DNA of 64,000 nucleotides from Bacillota bacterium (GCA_023430975.1 JAEYYB010000033.1:1-64000), one strand, 5' to 3'; shown: positions 16,710-25,868, counted from the stretch's first letter. Numbers and translations: made by a program. Notes: a model not told the origin generated them from the letters alone.

Positions 16710-18173
16710 CTATATTTTCGCCCTCAGCTTATGATATTCGGTATTTTGCTCAAAAGTATATCCAACCCTTAGGAGTGTACTTTCATCCAATGGCTTTCCA
16801 ATAAGCTGCAGACCGATTGGAAGTTTATTTGTATCAAAGCCGCAGGGAACCACCAATCCAGGAAGTCCGGCTATATTAACAGATACCGTAAAAATATCTC
16901 CTAAATACATTTCAAGCGGATCGTCTATCTTTTCTCCAATCTTGTATGCAGTGGATGGTGCTGTAGGCCCTAAAACCAAATCATATTTTGAAAAAGCTTC
17001 ATCAAAACCGTTTTTAATTAGCGTCCTTACCTGAAGAGCTTTTTTATAATAAGCATCATAGTAACCTGAACTTAATGCATAGGTACCCAGCATTATTCTT
17101 CTTTTTACCTCAGTTCCGAAACCTTCACTTCTTGACTGCTTGTAAAGGTCCAGTAAATCAGTGAATTTTTCAGCCCTATAGCCGTATTTTACCCCGTCAT
17201 ACCGTGCAAGGTTTGAGCTTGCTTCTGCTGATGAAATAATATAATAAGCTGGTATTGCATACTCTGTAATAGGTAGTGAAAATTCTTCGCACTCTGCACC
17301 AAGCTTTCTTAATACATCAACGGCATCTAAAACAGCTTTCTTAACTTCGCTGTTTAAGCCTTCTCCATAAATATATTCCTTCGGTATTCCAATCTTCATA
17401 CCCTTCACATCGTTGATCAAAGCCTTTGTAAAATCAGGGTAGCTTGTATTTATCGATGTTGAATCCATTGGGTCGTGACCGCATATTGCATTCATTACAA
17501 GGGCACAGTCAGTTACATCCTTCGTCAAAGGCCCTATCTGATCTAAAGATGATGCGAATGCAACAAGTCCATATCTTGATACAGATCCATATGTAGGCTT
17601 CAAGCCAACAACACCGCAGAATGATGCAGGCTGCCTAATAGAGCCTCCTGTATCCGATCCTAACGAGAACACAGCTTCACCTGCAGCTACACAAGCTGCA
17701 GAACCTCCGCTTGATCCTCCCGGTACTCTTTGCAAATCCCATGGATTGCATGTCTTTTTAAAATACGAGTTCTCTGTTGATCCACCCATTGCAAACTCAT
17801 CCATATTGAGCTTTCCAACTAAAACAGTATCTGCATCGAGAAGCTTTTTTGTAACAGTTGCATTATAGGGCGGTACAAAATTATTTAACATCTTTGATGC
17901 ACAGGTGGTTTTAACCCCCTCTGTGCACATATTGTCCTTCAGTGCCATGGGAATACCGCCAAGCAATGATACAGATTCACCCTTATCAATTTTGTCCTGA
18001 ATCTCTTTAGCCCTCTTTAAAGCTTCATCCTTGCAAACGGTAATGTAACTACTTACTTTTTCTTCAACGCTTTCTATTCTACTAAGCACCGACTGAGCAA
18101 TTTCAACGGTACTTGTCTTCTTGCCATCTAGCAAATCCTTCAGTTCATGGGCTGTCAGTTCAAAAAGTTCCAC
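16710..18173 (-). CDS. gatA: Aspartyl/glutamyl-tRNA amidotransferase subunit A
   Basis: Amidase subunit that frees ammonia from glutamine and channels it to GatB. The protein has 487 residues. The Ser-cisSer-Lys triad is at the usual positions K79 (ALKDN), S154 (PGGSSGG) and S178 (DTGGSIRQP), and the amidase signature runs from GGSSGGSAA to GVVGLKPTYG. Translation starts at GTG, preceded by AGGAGG at good distance. In most firmicutes gatC and gatA are nearly contiguous; here 360 nt of repeat DNA separate them. Confidence 0.97.
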   Translation of the reverse strand: MELFELTAHELKDLLDGKKTSTVEIAQSVLSRIESVEEKVSSYITVCKDEALKRAKEIQDKIDKGESVSLLGGIPMALKDNMCTEGVKTTCASKMLNNFVPPYNATVTKKLLDADTVLVGKLNMDEFAMGGSTENSYFKKTCNPWDLQRVPGGSSGGSAACVAAGEAVFSLGSDTGGSIRQPASFCGVVGLKPTYGSVSRYGLVAFASSLDQIGPLTKDVTDCALVMNAICGHDPMDSTSINTSYPDFTKALINDVKGMKIGIPKEYIYGEGLNSEVKKAVLDAVDVLRKLGAECEEFSLPITEYAIPAYYIISSAEASSNLARYDGVKYGYRAEKFTDLLDLYKQSRSEGFGTEVKRRIMLGTYALSSGYYDAYYKKALQVRTLIKNGFDEAFSKYDLVLGPTAPSTAYKIGEKIDDPLEMYLGDIFTVSVNIAGLPGLVVPCGFDTNKLPIGLQLIGKPLDESTLLRVGYTFEQNTEYHKLRAKI

Positions 18174-18205
18174 AATTCTACCTCCTGAAATTCAATATTA
18201 CCTAT

Positions 18206-18420
18206 TAAGTCATGATTGAAATATTACTTACCGTTTTGAGCGTGTGTTCACGATTTAAGGAATGCCTTAGAAATAACTTCATATTCTCAAGGACAAAATC
18301 CCGACGATTTAACGGGGTTTTGGACGATGAGAATTGGATGTTATTTCTTAGCCATTACTAAGTGAACTTAGAAATTATACGGGAAGTTATATTTCCTACA
18401 TTACTTTGGAATGCCTTTTA
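18206..18420. repeat. Family A repeat interrupted by a family C element
   Basis: The left part (18206-18259) and right part (18363 to about 18420) together rebuild a family A element in the reverse orientation of the 38836 copy: AAGTCATGATTGAAATATT...CGTTTTGAGCGTG...TTAAG, then TGAACTTAGAAATTATACGGGAAG. Between them sits the 99-bp family C element. The far right end of A has diverged. Confidence 0.8.
18260..18358. repeat. Family C 99-bp inverted-repeat element, copy 1
   Basis: Ends are GAATGCCTTAGAAATAAC and, read on the other strand, GTAATGGCTAAGAAATAAC. Directly repeated TAAG flanks it (18256-18259 and 18359-18362). The interior is a further imperfect palindrome (ATTCTC with GAGAAT; AAATCCCG with CGGGGTTTT). 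The other copy is at 53738-53836 and has the same length of 99 bp. No reading frame. Confidence 0.85.
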
Positions 18421-18436
18421 TTTATATATGCCTTAG

Positions 18437-18535
18437 GCGATTTCAAAAATTTCCTTGTTCAATTTTAATGCTGTAAAGTATTAAAATCAATATTTTGAAA
18501 TCGCTAGTTGACCAGTTATTTTTTTTGGAATAACC
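18437..18535. repeat. Family D palindromic repeat, copy 1
   Basis: Arms GCGATTTCAAAA (18437) and TTTTGAAATCGC (18493-18504), then a second hairpin GTTATT/AATAAC (18515-18533). The whole is homologous to 54726-54820 in reverse orientation, including the GGTTATTCC...AATAACTGG part. It starts immediately 3' of the gatC stop codon. Confidence 0.7.
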
Positions 18536-18823
18536 TTATTCAACAACCTTTGGTACCTGAACACACCCATTCTCCTTTGAAGGTGCATTTGCCAAAAGTT
18601 TATCCCTGTCAAACGATTCTTTAACCACGTCGTCTCTGAATACATTCTTAAGTGGCATAACATGTGCAGTTGGCTGTATGTTTGATGTGTCAAGCTCATT
18701 TAACTTGTCCACATATGAAATAATATTTCCCATTTCAGAAGTTAATTTTACAATTTCTGACTCTGTTAGGTTTAATCTGGCAAGTTGAGCAACATTTTCA
18801 ATAGTCTCTCTTGTTATCTTCAT
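18536..18823 (-). CDS. gatC: Aspartyl/glutamyl-tRNA amidotransferase subunit C
   Basis: Small 95-residue subunit that wraps around GatA and stabilises the GatCAB complex. The family pattern is clear: VAQLARLNLTESE near the N-terminus, TSEMGNIISYVDKLNELDT in the helical hairpin and LKNVFRDDVV before the C-terminal extension. I use the ATG at 18823 because GGAGG lies 8 nt upstream; an in-frame ATG at 18841 has no site. It is the first gene of gatCAB and has its own promoter. Confidence 0.95.
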   Translation of the reverse strand: MKITRETIENVAQLARLNLTESEIVKLTSEMGNIISYVDKLNELDTSNIQPTAHVMPLKNVFRDDVVKESFDRDKLLANAPSKENGCVQVPKVVE

Positions 18824-18848
18824 AAAACTACCTCCATTCATAATGTTT

Positions 18849-18877
18849 ATTATATTAAATGACTATATAAAAATCAA
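18849..18877 (-). promoter_or_regulatory. Predicted sigma-A promoter of gatCAB
   Basis: Minus strand TTGATT (18877-18872), 17 nt, TATAAT (18854-18849), about 26 nt before the gatC start. Confidence 0.55.
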
Positions 18878-18904
18878 TTAATCTTTTACATCTGTGAACA
18901 AAAT

Positions 18905-18933
18905 AAAAAGACATATATTAATATGCCTTTTTT
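18905..18933 (-). terminator. Intrinsic terminator of the 18967-20355 gene
   Basis: An imperfect hairpin, minus-strand AAAAAGGCATAT facing ATATGTCTTTTT, followed by TTTTTATTTTG. It is 34 nt after the stop of the upstream gene and before the gatC promoter. Confidence 0.65.
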
Positions 18934-18966
18934 ATGTCCAGAAAATTATAGTATATTCTATAATTC

Positions 18967-20355
18967 TTAAGCTTTACATTTCTCCACCAGATGATATACA
19001 GTATCTCCCAAATCAGTGAGAGTAGCATCCTTGTTGACTATTTTTTCTATTCCACCAGGACAATTCAGCCTGTATGAACCATCTGGGTTTCTCGTTGTAG
19101 TATTTAATATATAACCACATTCATCATCATACCTTATAGATATATACCTTTTTCCCTGTGTAAATTCGCTCCATTCCTTAACCTGCAGTTCCTTAATGAG
19201 CTCTTTATCCGTAAAAGGATGCACATTACTGTCCACTTCTATTGTCTGCCTTATAGCTTCCCCAAGCTGATGAGGTGGAATTGGACTATCAATATATATA
19301 ATATTGTCCATAGCCCTTCCCTTACCTTCAATATCTTTTGCATAAGGAATTATAACAATACTGTTATTCCTTCCAAAAAATATACTTGCAAAGCCAGTTT
19401 GAACAATCTTGTATTTCTTATTTTGGTTCTTATTATTTCCAAAAAAGGACTTCTCTTTTTTTACTTTTTCTTTCTTTACTTTTTCTTTTTTAACTTCTTC
19501 CTTTTTACCGTAACCGGTATCTTCATTAATGTTCCTCTTAAATAGCTTAGCCTGCTCAACTTCTCTATCTCTATCAAAACCCAATCTCTCATCGGATATC
19601 CTCTCAACAGGTCTGTTTTGCTCCATATATCTGCTTTGATCAACTGGCCTATTTTGCTCTATATATCTGCTTTGATCGGCAGATCTGTTTTGCTCCAAAT
19701 ATCTGCTTTGCTCAACAGGTCTGTTTTGCTCTATAGACCTATTTTGCTCAAATACTTTTTTGTTAAGCATTTCCTGACCATTGTCATTATCGGAATCATT
19801 CGACCTTGCCCAGGGCGTAAACCTCTGTGGGAACGGACCTATATCGTCATCCTGATTCTGATTTGCTTCCATTGAGAAACTGCCTGAATAGCTCATGCTT
19901 TCAGCAGGAACAAGTCTTTGATTCATTGATGCAACATTGTTTCCTTGTGTATAATCATTTTGATTATCATTTTTTACAGGTTCAGTATCAACGCCAATTC
20001 TTCCAAATCTGGGATGATGGTTTGTATCAGGATTTACTGAAATTCTCTCATTCCTTTTCTTAAAATAGTTGGCAATATCCTGTCTTACATCACTATTACT
20101 TGGACTCAAAGGCTTTGTTTTTACTGGTTTCTTTGGAAGCTCTATTTTGGGAAGTTTAATATTCGATATCTTGTTTTTAAGATCCAAATCTTTAACAAAA
20201 ACTATTGCTTTGTCCAGTGCAGCTTTTAATTTAGGATTCTTGTTGATTTTATCCTTAAAATTGTCCGGAATCCTAATGTCCAAAAACTTAAACAACAAAC
20301 CTAAAACAATTGCGACAACAATGATGTCAAAAATAACGAAAATCACAATAGCCAT
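18967..20355 (-). CDS. Unknown membrane-anchored protein with hexapeptide repeats
   Basis: I do not recognise this 462-residue protein. An N-terminal membrane helix (residues 2-23) is followed by a Lys-rich stretch. A disordered middle contains about eight tandem six-residue repeats of the type EQNRPV / DQSRYI (about 205-255), then a KKEEVKKEKVKKEK segment. A C-terminal globular domain covers roughly 315-462 (YKIVQTGFASIFFGRNNSI ... NCPGGIEKIVNKDATLTDLG). With the helix as anchor, the domain would face the cytoplasm by the positive-inside rule, which is inference. The ribosome site AGAGG is present, and transcription looks monocistronic. Confidence 0.75.
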   Translation of the reverse strand: MAIVIFVIFDIIVVAIVLGLLFKFLDIRIPDNFKDKINKNPKLKAALDKAIVFVKDLDLKNKISNIKLPKIELPKKPVKTKPLSPSNSDVRQDIANYFKKRNERISVNPDTNHHPRFGRIGVDTEPVKNDNQNDYTQGNNVASMNQRLVPAESMSYSGSFSMEANQNQDDDIGPFPQRFTPWARSNDSDNDNGQEMLNKKVFEQNRSIEQNRPVEQSRYLEQNRSADQSRYIEQNRPVDQSRYMEQNRPVERISDERLGFDRDREVEQAKLFKRNINEDTGYGKKEEVKKEKVKKEKVKKEKSFFGNNKNQNKKYKIVQTGFASIFFGRNNSIVIIPYAKDIEGKGRAMDNIIYIDSPIPPHQLGEAIRQTIEVDSNVHPFTDKELIKELQVKEWSEFTQGKRYISIRYDDECGYILNTTTRNPDGSYRLNCPGGIEKIVNKDATLTDLGDTVYHLVEKCKA

Positions 20356-20589
20356 AACATACCTCTTTTCAAAATAATCTAATCACTTACAGATAAAATA
20401 AACTCCATAAGAATCATCGTTTATTAAATAATCCCAAATTTTAGTATCATTTTAATAAATTTGATGCTCTTTCTCTCTATATACTAATATTTTATCATAA
20501 ATTTTTAAAAAAGATATCTAAATTATTAATAATTCTTTAATATTTTTTTAATAAATAATTAATATTTGTTACTTATTTATCATTCCAAA
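20356..20589. other. AT-rich spacer without gene
   Basis: Between the unknown membrane-protein gene and the family B repeat. Very AT-rich, with no reading frame, hairpin or promoter that I can support. Confidence 0.5.
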
Positions 20590-20684
20590 TGAAAAGTGAA
20601 TAATCTTTTACATTTGTCTATCGCAAATCCCGTAAAAGCGTTCGTTATTTGCTCTGACAAATGTAAGATTATTAACACTTTTCA
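20590..20684. repeat. Family B palindromic repeat, copy 4 (95-bp subtype)
   Basis: Runs from TGAAAAGTG to CACTTTTCA in the orientation opposite to 7986-8080, with apical CCCGTAAAAGCGTTCG. It starts 14 nt after the ligA stop and so probably lies in the ligA message. Confidence 0.9.
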
Positions 20685-20698
20685 TATAAATTAAGCTT

Positions 20699-22693
20699 TT
20701 AATTTTCAACCATGTTCTTTAAATCTTCCTCAGAAATAATGGCCACACCAAGCTCTCTTGCCTTAACCAGCTTGCTTCCTGCATCCTCTCCAGCAAGCAC
20801 ATAGGAAGTTTTTTTAGATACACTGCCCGAAACCTTTCCTCCATACATTTGAATAATTTCTGAAGCTTCATCCCTTGTCATGGACGGAAGCGTCCCTGTA
20901 AGAACAAAAGTTTTGCCGCTAAAACGATCATCCTTTTTTTTCTCCAAAGCCCTTGAAACCATATTTACACCTGATGCCTTTAGTCTATCAATCAGCGAAT
21001 GAACCGCTGGTCTTGCAAAGAAGTTCAAAATATCCTGTACCATTATATCTCCAAAGTCAGGCAGTGCAATAAGCTCATCATACTTTGCCCCCATAACAGA
21101 GTCCAAATCCGGGAAATTTGCTGCTAGTACTCTAGCTGTCTGTTTGCCCACATTTCTTATTCCAAAGCCTGTCATAAGCTTGTCGATATCGTTTTCTTTA
21201 GACTTATCAATAGCCTTGATCAGGTTATCTACAGACTTATCTTTTCCTACAATCCCCTTATTTATCAGTTCTTCTCTATAGTTTTTAAGATTGTATATAT
21301 CTGCAATATCCTTTATATATCCATCAGTCATCAAAGCCTCGACGGAACTTGGTCCAAACCCTTCTATATTCATGGCATCCTTTGATGCAAAATATATAAC
21401 TCCTCTTATAGCTTGAGCAATGCAATCAGTCCCTGTACATCGTATTTCAACACCGCTTTCTTCCCTTGCGGCAGGTGCACCGCATTTAGGGCAGACATTG
21501 GGTATCATGTATTTTTGTGCTTCGGGAGACCTCTTTTCAGGGATACTCCTTAAAACCTCCGGAATTATGTCACCTGCTTTTTGAATAATTACCGTATCAC
21601 CTATTCTAATGTCCTTCATATCTATGTAATCCTGGTTATGCAATGTTGCCCTGGAAACCGTTGTCCCCGCCAACCTTATAGGTTTCAATATGGCAAGAGG
21701 CGTCAACCTGCCTGTACGTCCCACCTGCACCTCAATATTTTCAACTATGGTTTCCTTCTGCTCAGGGGGATATTTATATGCTACAGCCCATCTGGGAACC
21801 TTGCTGGTCATACCCAACTTTACCCTGTCACTAAGGCTGTCAACCTTAACTACTGCTCCATCTATTCCAAAGGGTAAATTCCATCTTGAATTCCCAATGT
21901 TTGAAATGGCTTCCCACACTTCATCCGCTGTTTTGCAAATGCAAAAATCCGGACTTATATGGAAGCCTTGAGACTTCAACCAATTAAGTGATTCTGAATG
22001 GGAAGCAAACTCTCTGCCATTACAGATTTCCAGATTAAATACGAATATATCCAAATTTCTTTCCTTGACAATAGCTGAATCTAACTGCCTCAAAGTACCT
22101 GCTGCAAGGTTTCTTGCAGTCTGGTATATTTTCCCTCCAACTTCCTCCTGTTTTAAGTTAATTCTTTCAAAGGTATCATTGGTCATATAAACCTCACCTC
22201 TAACCTCAAGATACGAATATTTTTCGGGTATGCTTTTTGGGACATTTTGTATTTCTAAGAGGTTCTCATAAACCGACTCCCCAATTAAGCCATCGCCTCT
22301 GGTAATACCCTCAACGAAAGTACCGTCATTATATCTTAGTACTACAGAAAGTCCATCAATCTTTTTTTCTACAATAAAAGTGGGCTCAGAAAGCTCCTGA
22401 ATCATTTTATTTACAAAGCTATATACATCCTCCTTGCTGAATACATCCTGTAAACTTACAACAGGCACATCATGCTGAACCTTTCTTAACTCCCTCTTAC
22501 TTGTTCCTCCTACCTTCTGTGTCGGTGAATCTACAGCAGCAAATTCGGGATATTCCTTTTCAAGCCTTCTAAGCTCCAAAGAGAGTTGGTCATATTCGTA
22601 ATCGGTAATTTCCGGGTCATCCTGATTATAATAACGTTCATTATGATACTCGATAAGCTTCCTAAGTTCCTCAATTCTCTTCTTGACTTCCAT
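20699..22693 (-). CDS. ligA: NAD-dependent DNA ligase
   Basis: Seals nicks in DNA replication and repair using NAD. The 664-residue protein is full length. It has domain Ia (YHNERYYNQDDPEITDYEYDQL), an adenylation domain with nucleophile K111 in KIDGL, and an OB fold. A four-Cys zinc finger follows (CPKCGAP ... CTGTDC, about 400-425), then helix-hairpin-helix repeats and a C-terminal BRCT domain (FSGKTFVLTGTLPSMTRDEA ... VVSEEDL-type end). Translation starts at ATG after GAAAGGG. The pcrA helicase, a frequent neighbour in firmicutes, is absent here. Confidence 0.98.
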   Translation of the reverse strand: MEVKKRIEELRKLIEYHNERYYNQDDPEITDYEYDQLSLELRRLEKEYPEFAAVDSPTQKVGGTSKRELRKVQHDVPVVSLQDVFSKEDVYSFVNKMIQELSEPTFIVEKKIDGLSVVLRYNDGTFVEGITRGDGLIGESVYENLLEIQNVPKSIPEKYSYLEVRGEVYMTNDTFERINLKQEEVGGKIYQTARNLAAGTLRQLDSAIVKERNLDIFVFNLEICNGREFASHSESLNWLKSQGFHISPDFCICKTADEVWEAISNIGNSRWNLPFGIDGAVVKVDSLSDRVKLGMTSKVPRWAVAYKYPPEQKETIVENIEVQVGRTGRLTPLAILKPIRLAGTTVSRATLHNQDYIDMKDIRIGDTVIIQKAGDIIPEVLRSIPEKRSPEAQKYMIPNVCPKCGAPAAREESGVEIRCTGTDCIAQAIRGVIYFASKDAMNIEGFGPSSVEALMTDGYIKDIADIYNLKNYREELINKGIVGKDKSVDNLIKAIDKSKENDIDKLMTGFGIRNVGKQTARVLAANFPDLDSVMGAKYDELIALPDFGDIMVQDILNFFARPAVHSLIDRLKASGVNMVSRALEKKKDDRFSGKTFVLTGTLPSMTRDEASEIIQMYGGKVSGSVSKKTSYVLAGEDAGSKLVKARELGVAIISEEDLKNMVEN

Positions 22694-22761
22694 ATATGCA
22701 ACCCTTTCCCTGATTAGTTTGATTAAATATTTTAGTCATTCATTGAATCATTCCTGGTATA

Positions 22762-23469
22762 TTACTTTTTACTCTTGGAAGACTTTGCCCCTCCTCCCGA
22801 TCTAGCAAGGAACATATATATGGCTAATAGCGAGAGTACCAGCCAGAATAATCCCCAAATAACTGATGGTATATAAGGCCAAATTTGAGCAAGCTGGTCT
22901 GCGTCACTTCCATTTGCTCTGCCGCCTATCATCTGAAGCGGAAATTTTAATTTTACAAGCAATGTGTCTACAAATGTATCATATACTGCATAAGCAACAC
23001 TTGAAACTCCTATTATGTCCAGTGACCAGTCAATAACTTTATCATTCTGTATCATATATATAATTATTACAGCTGCTGCAAATATTACAGAATATAATAA
23101 GGTAAGACTAATACTCCCATACTTTATGGAAACCCCAAGGAATATTATGGCAATAATACCAGGAAGGTATTTTTTAATAGAAGTTCTTTTTAATAACAAT
23201 ATAAGCAATCCAAAGAACAGGCTTCCCAGATACCCTCCATTCAATATCAGAATTTGTGAAAGCCATCCTTTTGCCTTTACAAGTGCATATCCGCTTTCAT
23301 TAAAGTTTATCCTTATTCCGCTGATACCGTAACCAAAAACAAAGGCCATCAATGAATGCCCCAGCTCATGCAGGAATACTGTGAACAGCTTTAACGGCTT
23401 AATTATAACGGTATTCCATAAAACAAGAATAAGCGACAGAATAAGTAAGTATCTTCCAATAAGTTTCAT
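22762..23469 (-). CDS. M50B-type membrane metallopeptidase
   Basis: A 235-residue membrane protein with the zinc motif HELGH at about 34-38, inside a hydrophobic segment, as in the peptidase M50B-like family. Conserved NGGYLGSLFFG and about five further helices follow. The short C-terminal tail is Gly/Ser/Lys rich. Members may cleave membrane proteins, but for many no activity is known. It starts 30 nt after the 139-residue membrane protein, so these two form a pair. GTGGAG precedes the ATG. Confidence 0.8.
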   Translation of the reverse strand: MKLIGRYLLILSLILVLWNTVIIKPLKLFTVFLHELGHSLMAFVFGYGISGIRINFNESGYALVKAKGWLSQILILNGGYLGSLFFGLLILLLKRTSIKKYLPGIIAIIFLGVSIKYGSISLTLLYSVIFAAAVIIIYMIQNDKVIDWSLDIIGVSSVAYAVYDTFVDTLLVKLKFPLQMIGGRANGSDADQLAQIWPYIPSVIWGLFWLVLSLLAIYMFLARSGGGAKSSKSKK

Positions 23470-23499
23470 ACAAATTTCTCCACAAAATAATAAATTTTC

Positions 23500-23919
23500 C
23501 TATTTGTTCTTTCTAATAAATGAATTAATCATAAATAATACAAGGAAAATTCCCAGTACCAAGCCAACACCATCAATAATATTTTTCCAGTCTGAAATAG
23601 CAAGGTAAACTTTCAAATAATAGAGTTTTTGAAAAAGATAGCACAGCAATATACCGCCAACAATTCCAACTACAGCTATCTTATTCTTTGCAGAAAACTT
23701 TTGGACATCAAATACCAGTATAAAGATTACTACAATCAGCAAAAAATCTGTTGAATTGCTAAGGAGATAATTATACGACCTTAGAATCAATGCGGCTGCT
23801 GTAAATAAAACCAGCAGAATTCCCAAGATAACGGGAAGCAGTGATCTCGCTTTTTCCTTAAACTTGTCATTTCCAAAAACCAGCATATATATAATTACCA
23901 CTATTATAAGATTTGTCAT
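23500..23919 (-). CDS. Small four-helix membrane protein
   Basis: A 139-residue protein with about four to five hydrophobic helices separated by short basic loops (GNDKFKEKARS, FDVQKFSAKNK, INSFIRKNK at the C-terminus). No family recognised. It is the first gene of a two-gene unit with the M50B-like peptidase, which may act on it or with it; that is context only. The ribosome site is CAGGTG. Confidence 0.65.
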   Translation of the reverse strand: MTNLIIVVIIYMLVFGNDKFKEKARSLLPVILGILLVLFTAAALILRSYNYLLSNSTDFLLIVVIFILVFDVQKFSAKNKIAVVGIVGGILLCYLFQKLYYLKVYLAISDWKNIIDGVGLVLGIFLVLFMINSFIRKNK

Positions 23920-24071
23920 GTTTTACACCTGTCCAAACATTGTATAAATTTGTAGCAGCAAAAGTACAGCATAAAAATCAATTAATTTTTGTATAACATC
24001 GTTTATTATAATATTATTTTAACACATATGCCATTACTAAATTTATTTTTCTAAAAATTTTGGTGTTAAAG

Positions 24072-24101
24072 TTGCAAATCTACTATACTGTTTGTTATAA
24101 T
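24072..24101 (+). promoter_or_regulatory. Predicted promoter of the MFS transporter gene
   Basis: Plus-strand TTGCAA (24072-24077), 18 nt, TATAAT (24096-24101), leaving a leader of about 150 nt. No riboswitch is recognised in that leader. The rest of 23920-24259 holds nothing identifiable. Confidence 0.4.
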
Positions 24102-24259
24102 TCACATGTATGCTATGGGAAATAAAAATATTGAAGTGATTTTTTAACCTTGATTATTGTCATGAAAAATTGTTGTGCAAAACGCTTTAAAATTTTATAG
24201 ACATAAAAGTTTTTTTGGGCATAATAAAATAAAACATGCGAAAATCCTAAGAGGTGTTA

Positions 24260-25594
24260 ATGGAAAACAGGTTAAAAGGCAAAGAGCTTCGTAAAAGCCT
24301 GACTTATGTCATTATAGCAGTTACTCTTGGTAATGTTTTCTTTATTACCGTCGGATCTCCTGTTGGAGGTGCAGCATTTACAAAATTTGCTGTAAAGCTT
24401 GGAATTGATGACTTCAAATATGGTATAATACTGACCTTGGCAATAATGGGAAGTATCATACAACTGCCCTTTTCATTCAACATAGAAAACTCCGGAAAAC
24501 GCAAGATTATTTTTCTGATAGCAGGCTTTATACATAGGTTACTTTATATACCAATAGCTCTCATTCCTTTGTTAATACCTTCAACAAATAAAAACCTTAT
24601 ATTTATCTCCATCGCATTTCTGATAATGATATCATCAGCAGCTAATTCAATAGTAGGTGTTGCTTTTTCTTCATGGATGGGTTCCCTTGTGCCTTTAAGG
24701 ATTAGAGGAAGGTATTTTAGCAAAAGAATGATGATTTATACCATTTCAGGTGCATTGAGCGGTTTGGCTATAGGTCAGTATATAGACAGGTTTAACAGCC
24801 TTACAAACTATTCAATATTATTTATAGTGGTTGCTTTGTTTGGTGCAGCAGACATATTCTGCTTCATATTTTTGAAAGACCCTCCTGTAGAAAGGACTGA
24901 GAAACAAAGCATAAAGACCTTAAAAGAACCCTTAAAGGATAAGAATTATTTAAAGCTTATTATATCAGTATCTCTATGGAATTTCGGAATAAACCTTCCG
25001 ACACCATTTTTGTTTATGTTTATGATAAAGCAGCTAAACATGAGCCTTTTTTCAATTTACCTTCTTTCCCAGTTTGTATCTAATGCTTCTACCATTTTAT
25101 CCGTCAGATATATAGGCAAGGCAATAGATAAATACGGAAACAGGCCGGTTGCGATTGTGTCATCATTTATAATATCCACTATTCCGTTTTTATGGTGTTT
25201 CGCAACACCCTTAAATTACTATGTGATTATGCCCATAGCAAGCCTTATAACAGGTATATTCTGGCCCGGCTTTGAAATGAGCTTTTTGAACCTTTCAATT
25301 TGGCTGGCTCCAAAAAAGTACCGAACATCATATATAGCCAATTATACTATGTTTACATCAGTTGTGGGCATAGGTCTGTCTTATCTTTTAGGTTCATATT
25401 TTATGAAGTTTGCCACCCCCTATCTAAAGGAACTCCAAGCTCCATTCTTTATTGGCCAAACCCTTAATCACTATCATGCATTGTTTATACTTACTTTCAT
25501 AACAAGACTTGTAATTTCGATAGTTTTTATTCCAAAAATAAACGAAAATAATGCAAAATCATTAAGAGATATTATTAAAAGAAAAGTAAAATAA
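24260..25594 (+). CDS. MFS-type transporter
   Basis: A 444-residue protein with 12 predicted membrane helices and a central cytoplasmic loop around residues 215-235 (VERTEKQSIKTLKEPLKD), the layout of the major facilitator superfamily. The loop between helices 2 and 3 is ENSGKRKIIFL, a weak form of the MFS A motif. The substrate cannot be read. I start at ATG 24260, behind AAGAGG; an in-frame GTG at 24254 overlaps that site. It is one of the few plus-strand genes here and is transcribed alone. Confidence 0.85.
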   Translation: MENRLKGKELRKSLTYVIIAVTLGNVFFITVGSPVGGAAFTKFAVKLGIDDFKYGIILTLAIMGSIIQLPFSFNIENSGKRKIIFLIAGFIHRLLYIPIALIPLLIPSTNKNLIFISIAFLIMISSAANSIVGVAFSSWMGSLVPLRIRGRYFSKRMMIYTISGALSGLAIGQYIDRFNSLTNYSILFIVVALFGAADIFCFIFLKDPPVERTEKQSIKTLKEPLKDKNYLKLIISVSLWNFGINLPTPFLFMFMIKQLNMSLFSIYLLSQFVSNASTILSVRYIGKAIDKYGNRPVAIVSSFIISTIPFLWCFATPLNYYVIMPIASLITGIFWPGFEMSFLNLSIWLAPKKYRTSYIANYTMFTSVVGIGLSYLLGSYFMKFATPYLKELQAPFFIGQTLNHYHALFILTFITRLVISIVFIPKINENNAKSLRDIIKRKVK

Positions 25595-25604
25595 CCAAAA
25601 AAAA

Positions 25605-25712
25605 ACTTCCCACAATCCATACATGTACTGGCTAAAGCAGCAGTAAAACACATGTATAGACTATAAAAGGAAGTAAAAGAGATTTTCTGAACAAAATCAC
25701 GAAGTGATTTTG
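25605..25712. terminator. Structured region between convergent genes
   Basis: Two hairpins. ACTTCC (25605-25610) with GGAAGT (25669-25674) encloses ATACATGT / ACATGTAT (25619-25626 with 25650-25657). CAAAATCAC-GAA-GTGATTTTG (25692-25712) is a perfect 9-bp stem with a triloop. They probably end the MFS transcript and, from the other side, spoVS. Weaker long-range pairings (CACAAT with ATTGTG, GCAGCAG with CTGCTG) extend to about 25745. Confidence 0.5.
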
Positions 25713-25868
25713 CATACTTAGCTGCTGTCGTGAGAAATTGTGGTGCAGAATACACTATGATTTCCTAGACATCAGGAAAATTATTAAGTGCACTAAATTA
25801 GACTGTTTACCGTTTTACTGTATTAATAAAACTTATGTAAACAAATAGTGCAGATCAAGAAATGATTA

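Noticed and set aside
18487..18699. 70-codon minus-strand frame overlapping gatC
   Set aside because: Alternate frame of gatC running into the family D repeat.
18842..18966. T-box or other riboswitch before gatC
   Set aside because: No specifier-type structure or T-box sequence; only a promoter and an upstream terminator are visible.
25474..25755. 93-codon minus-strand frame antisense to the MFS 3' end
   Set aside because: Composed of MFS antisense plus the structured intergenic region; no ribosome site.
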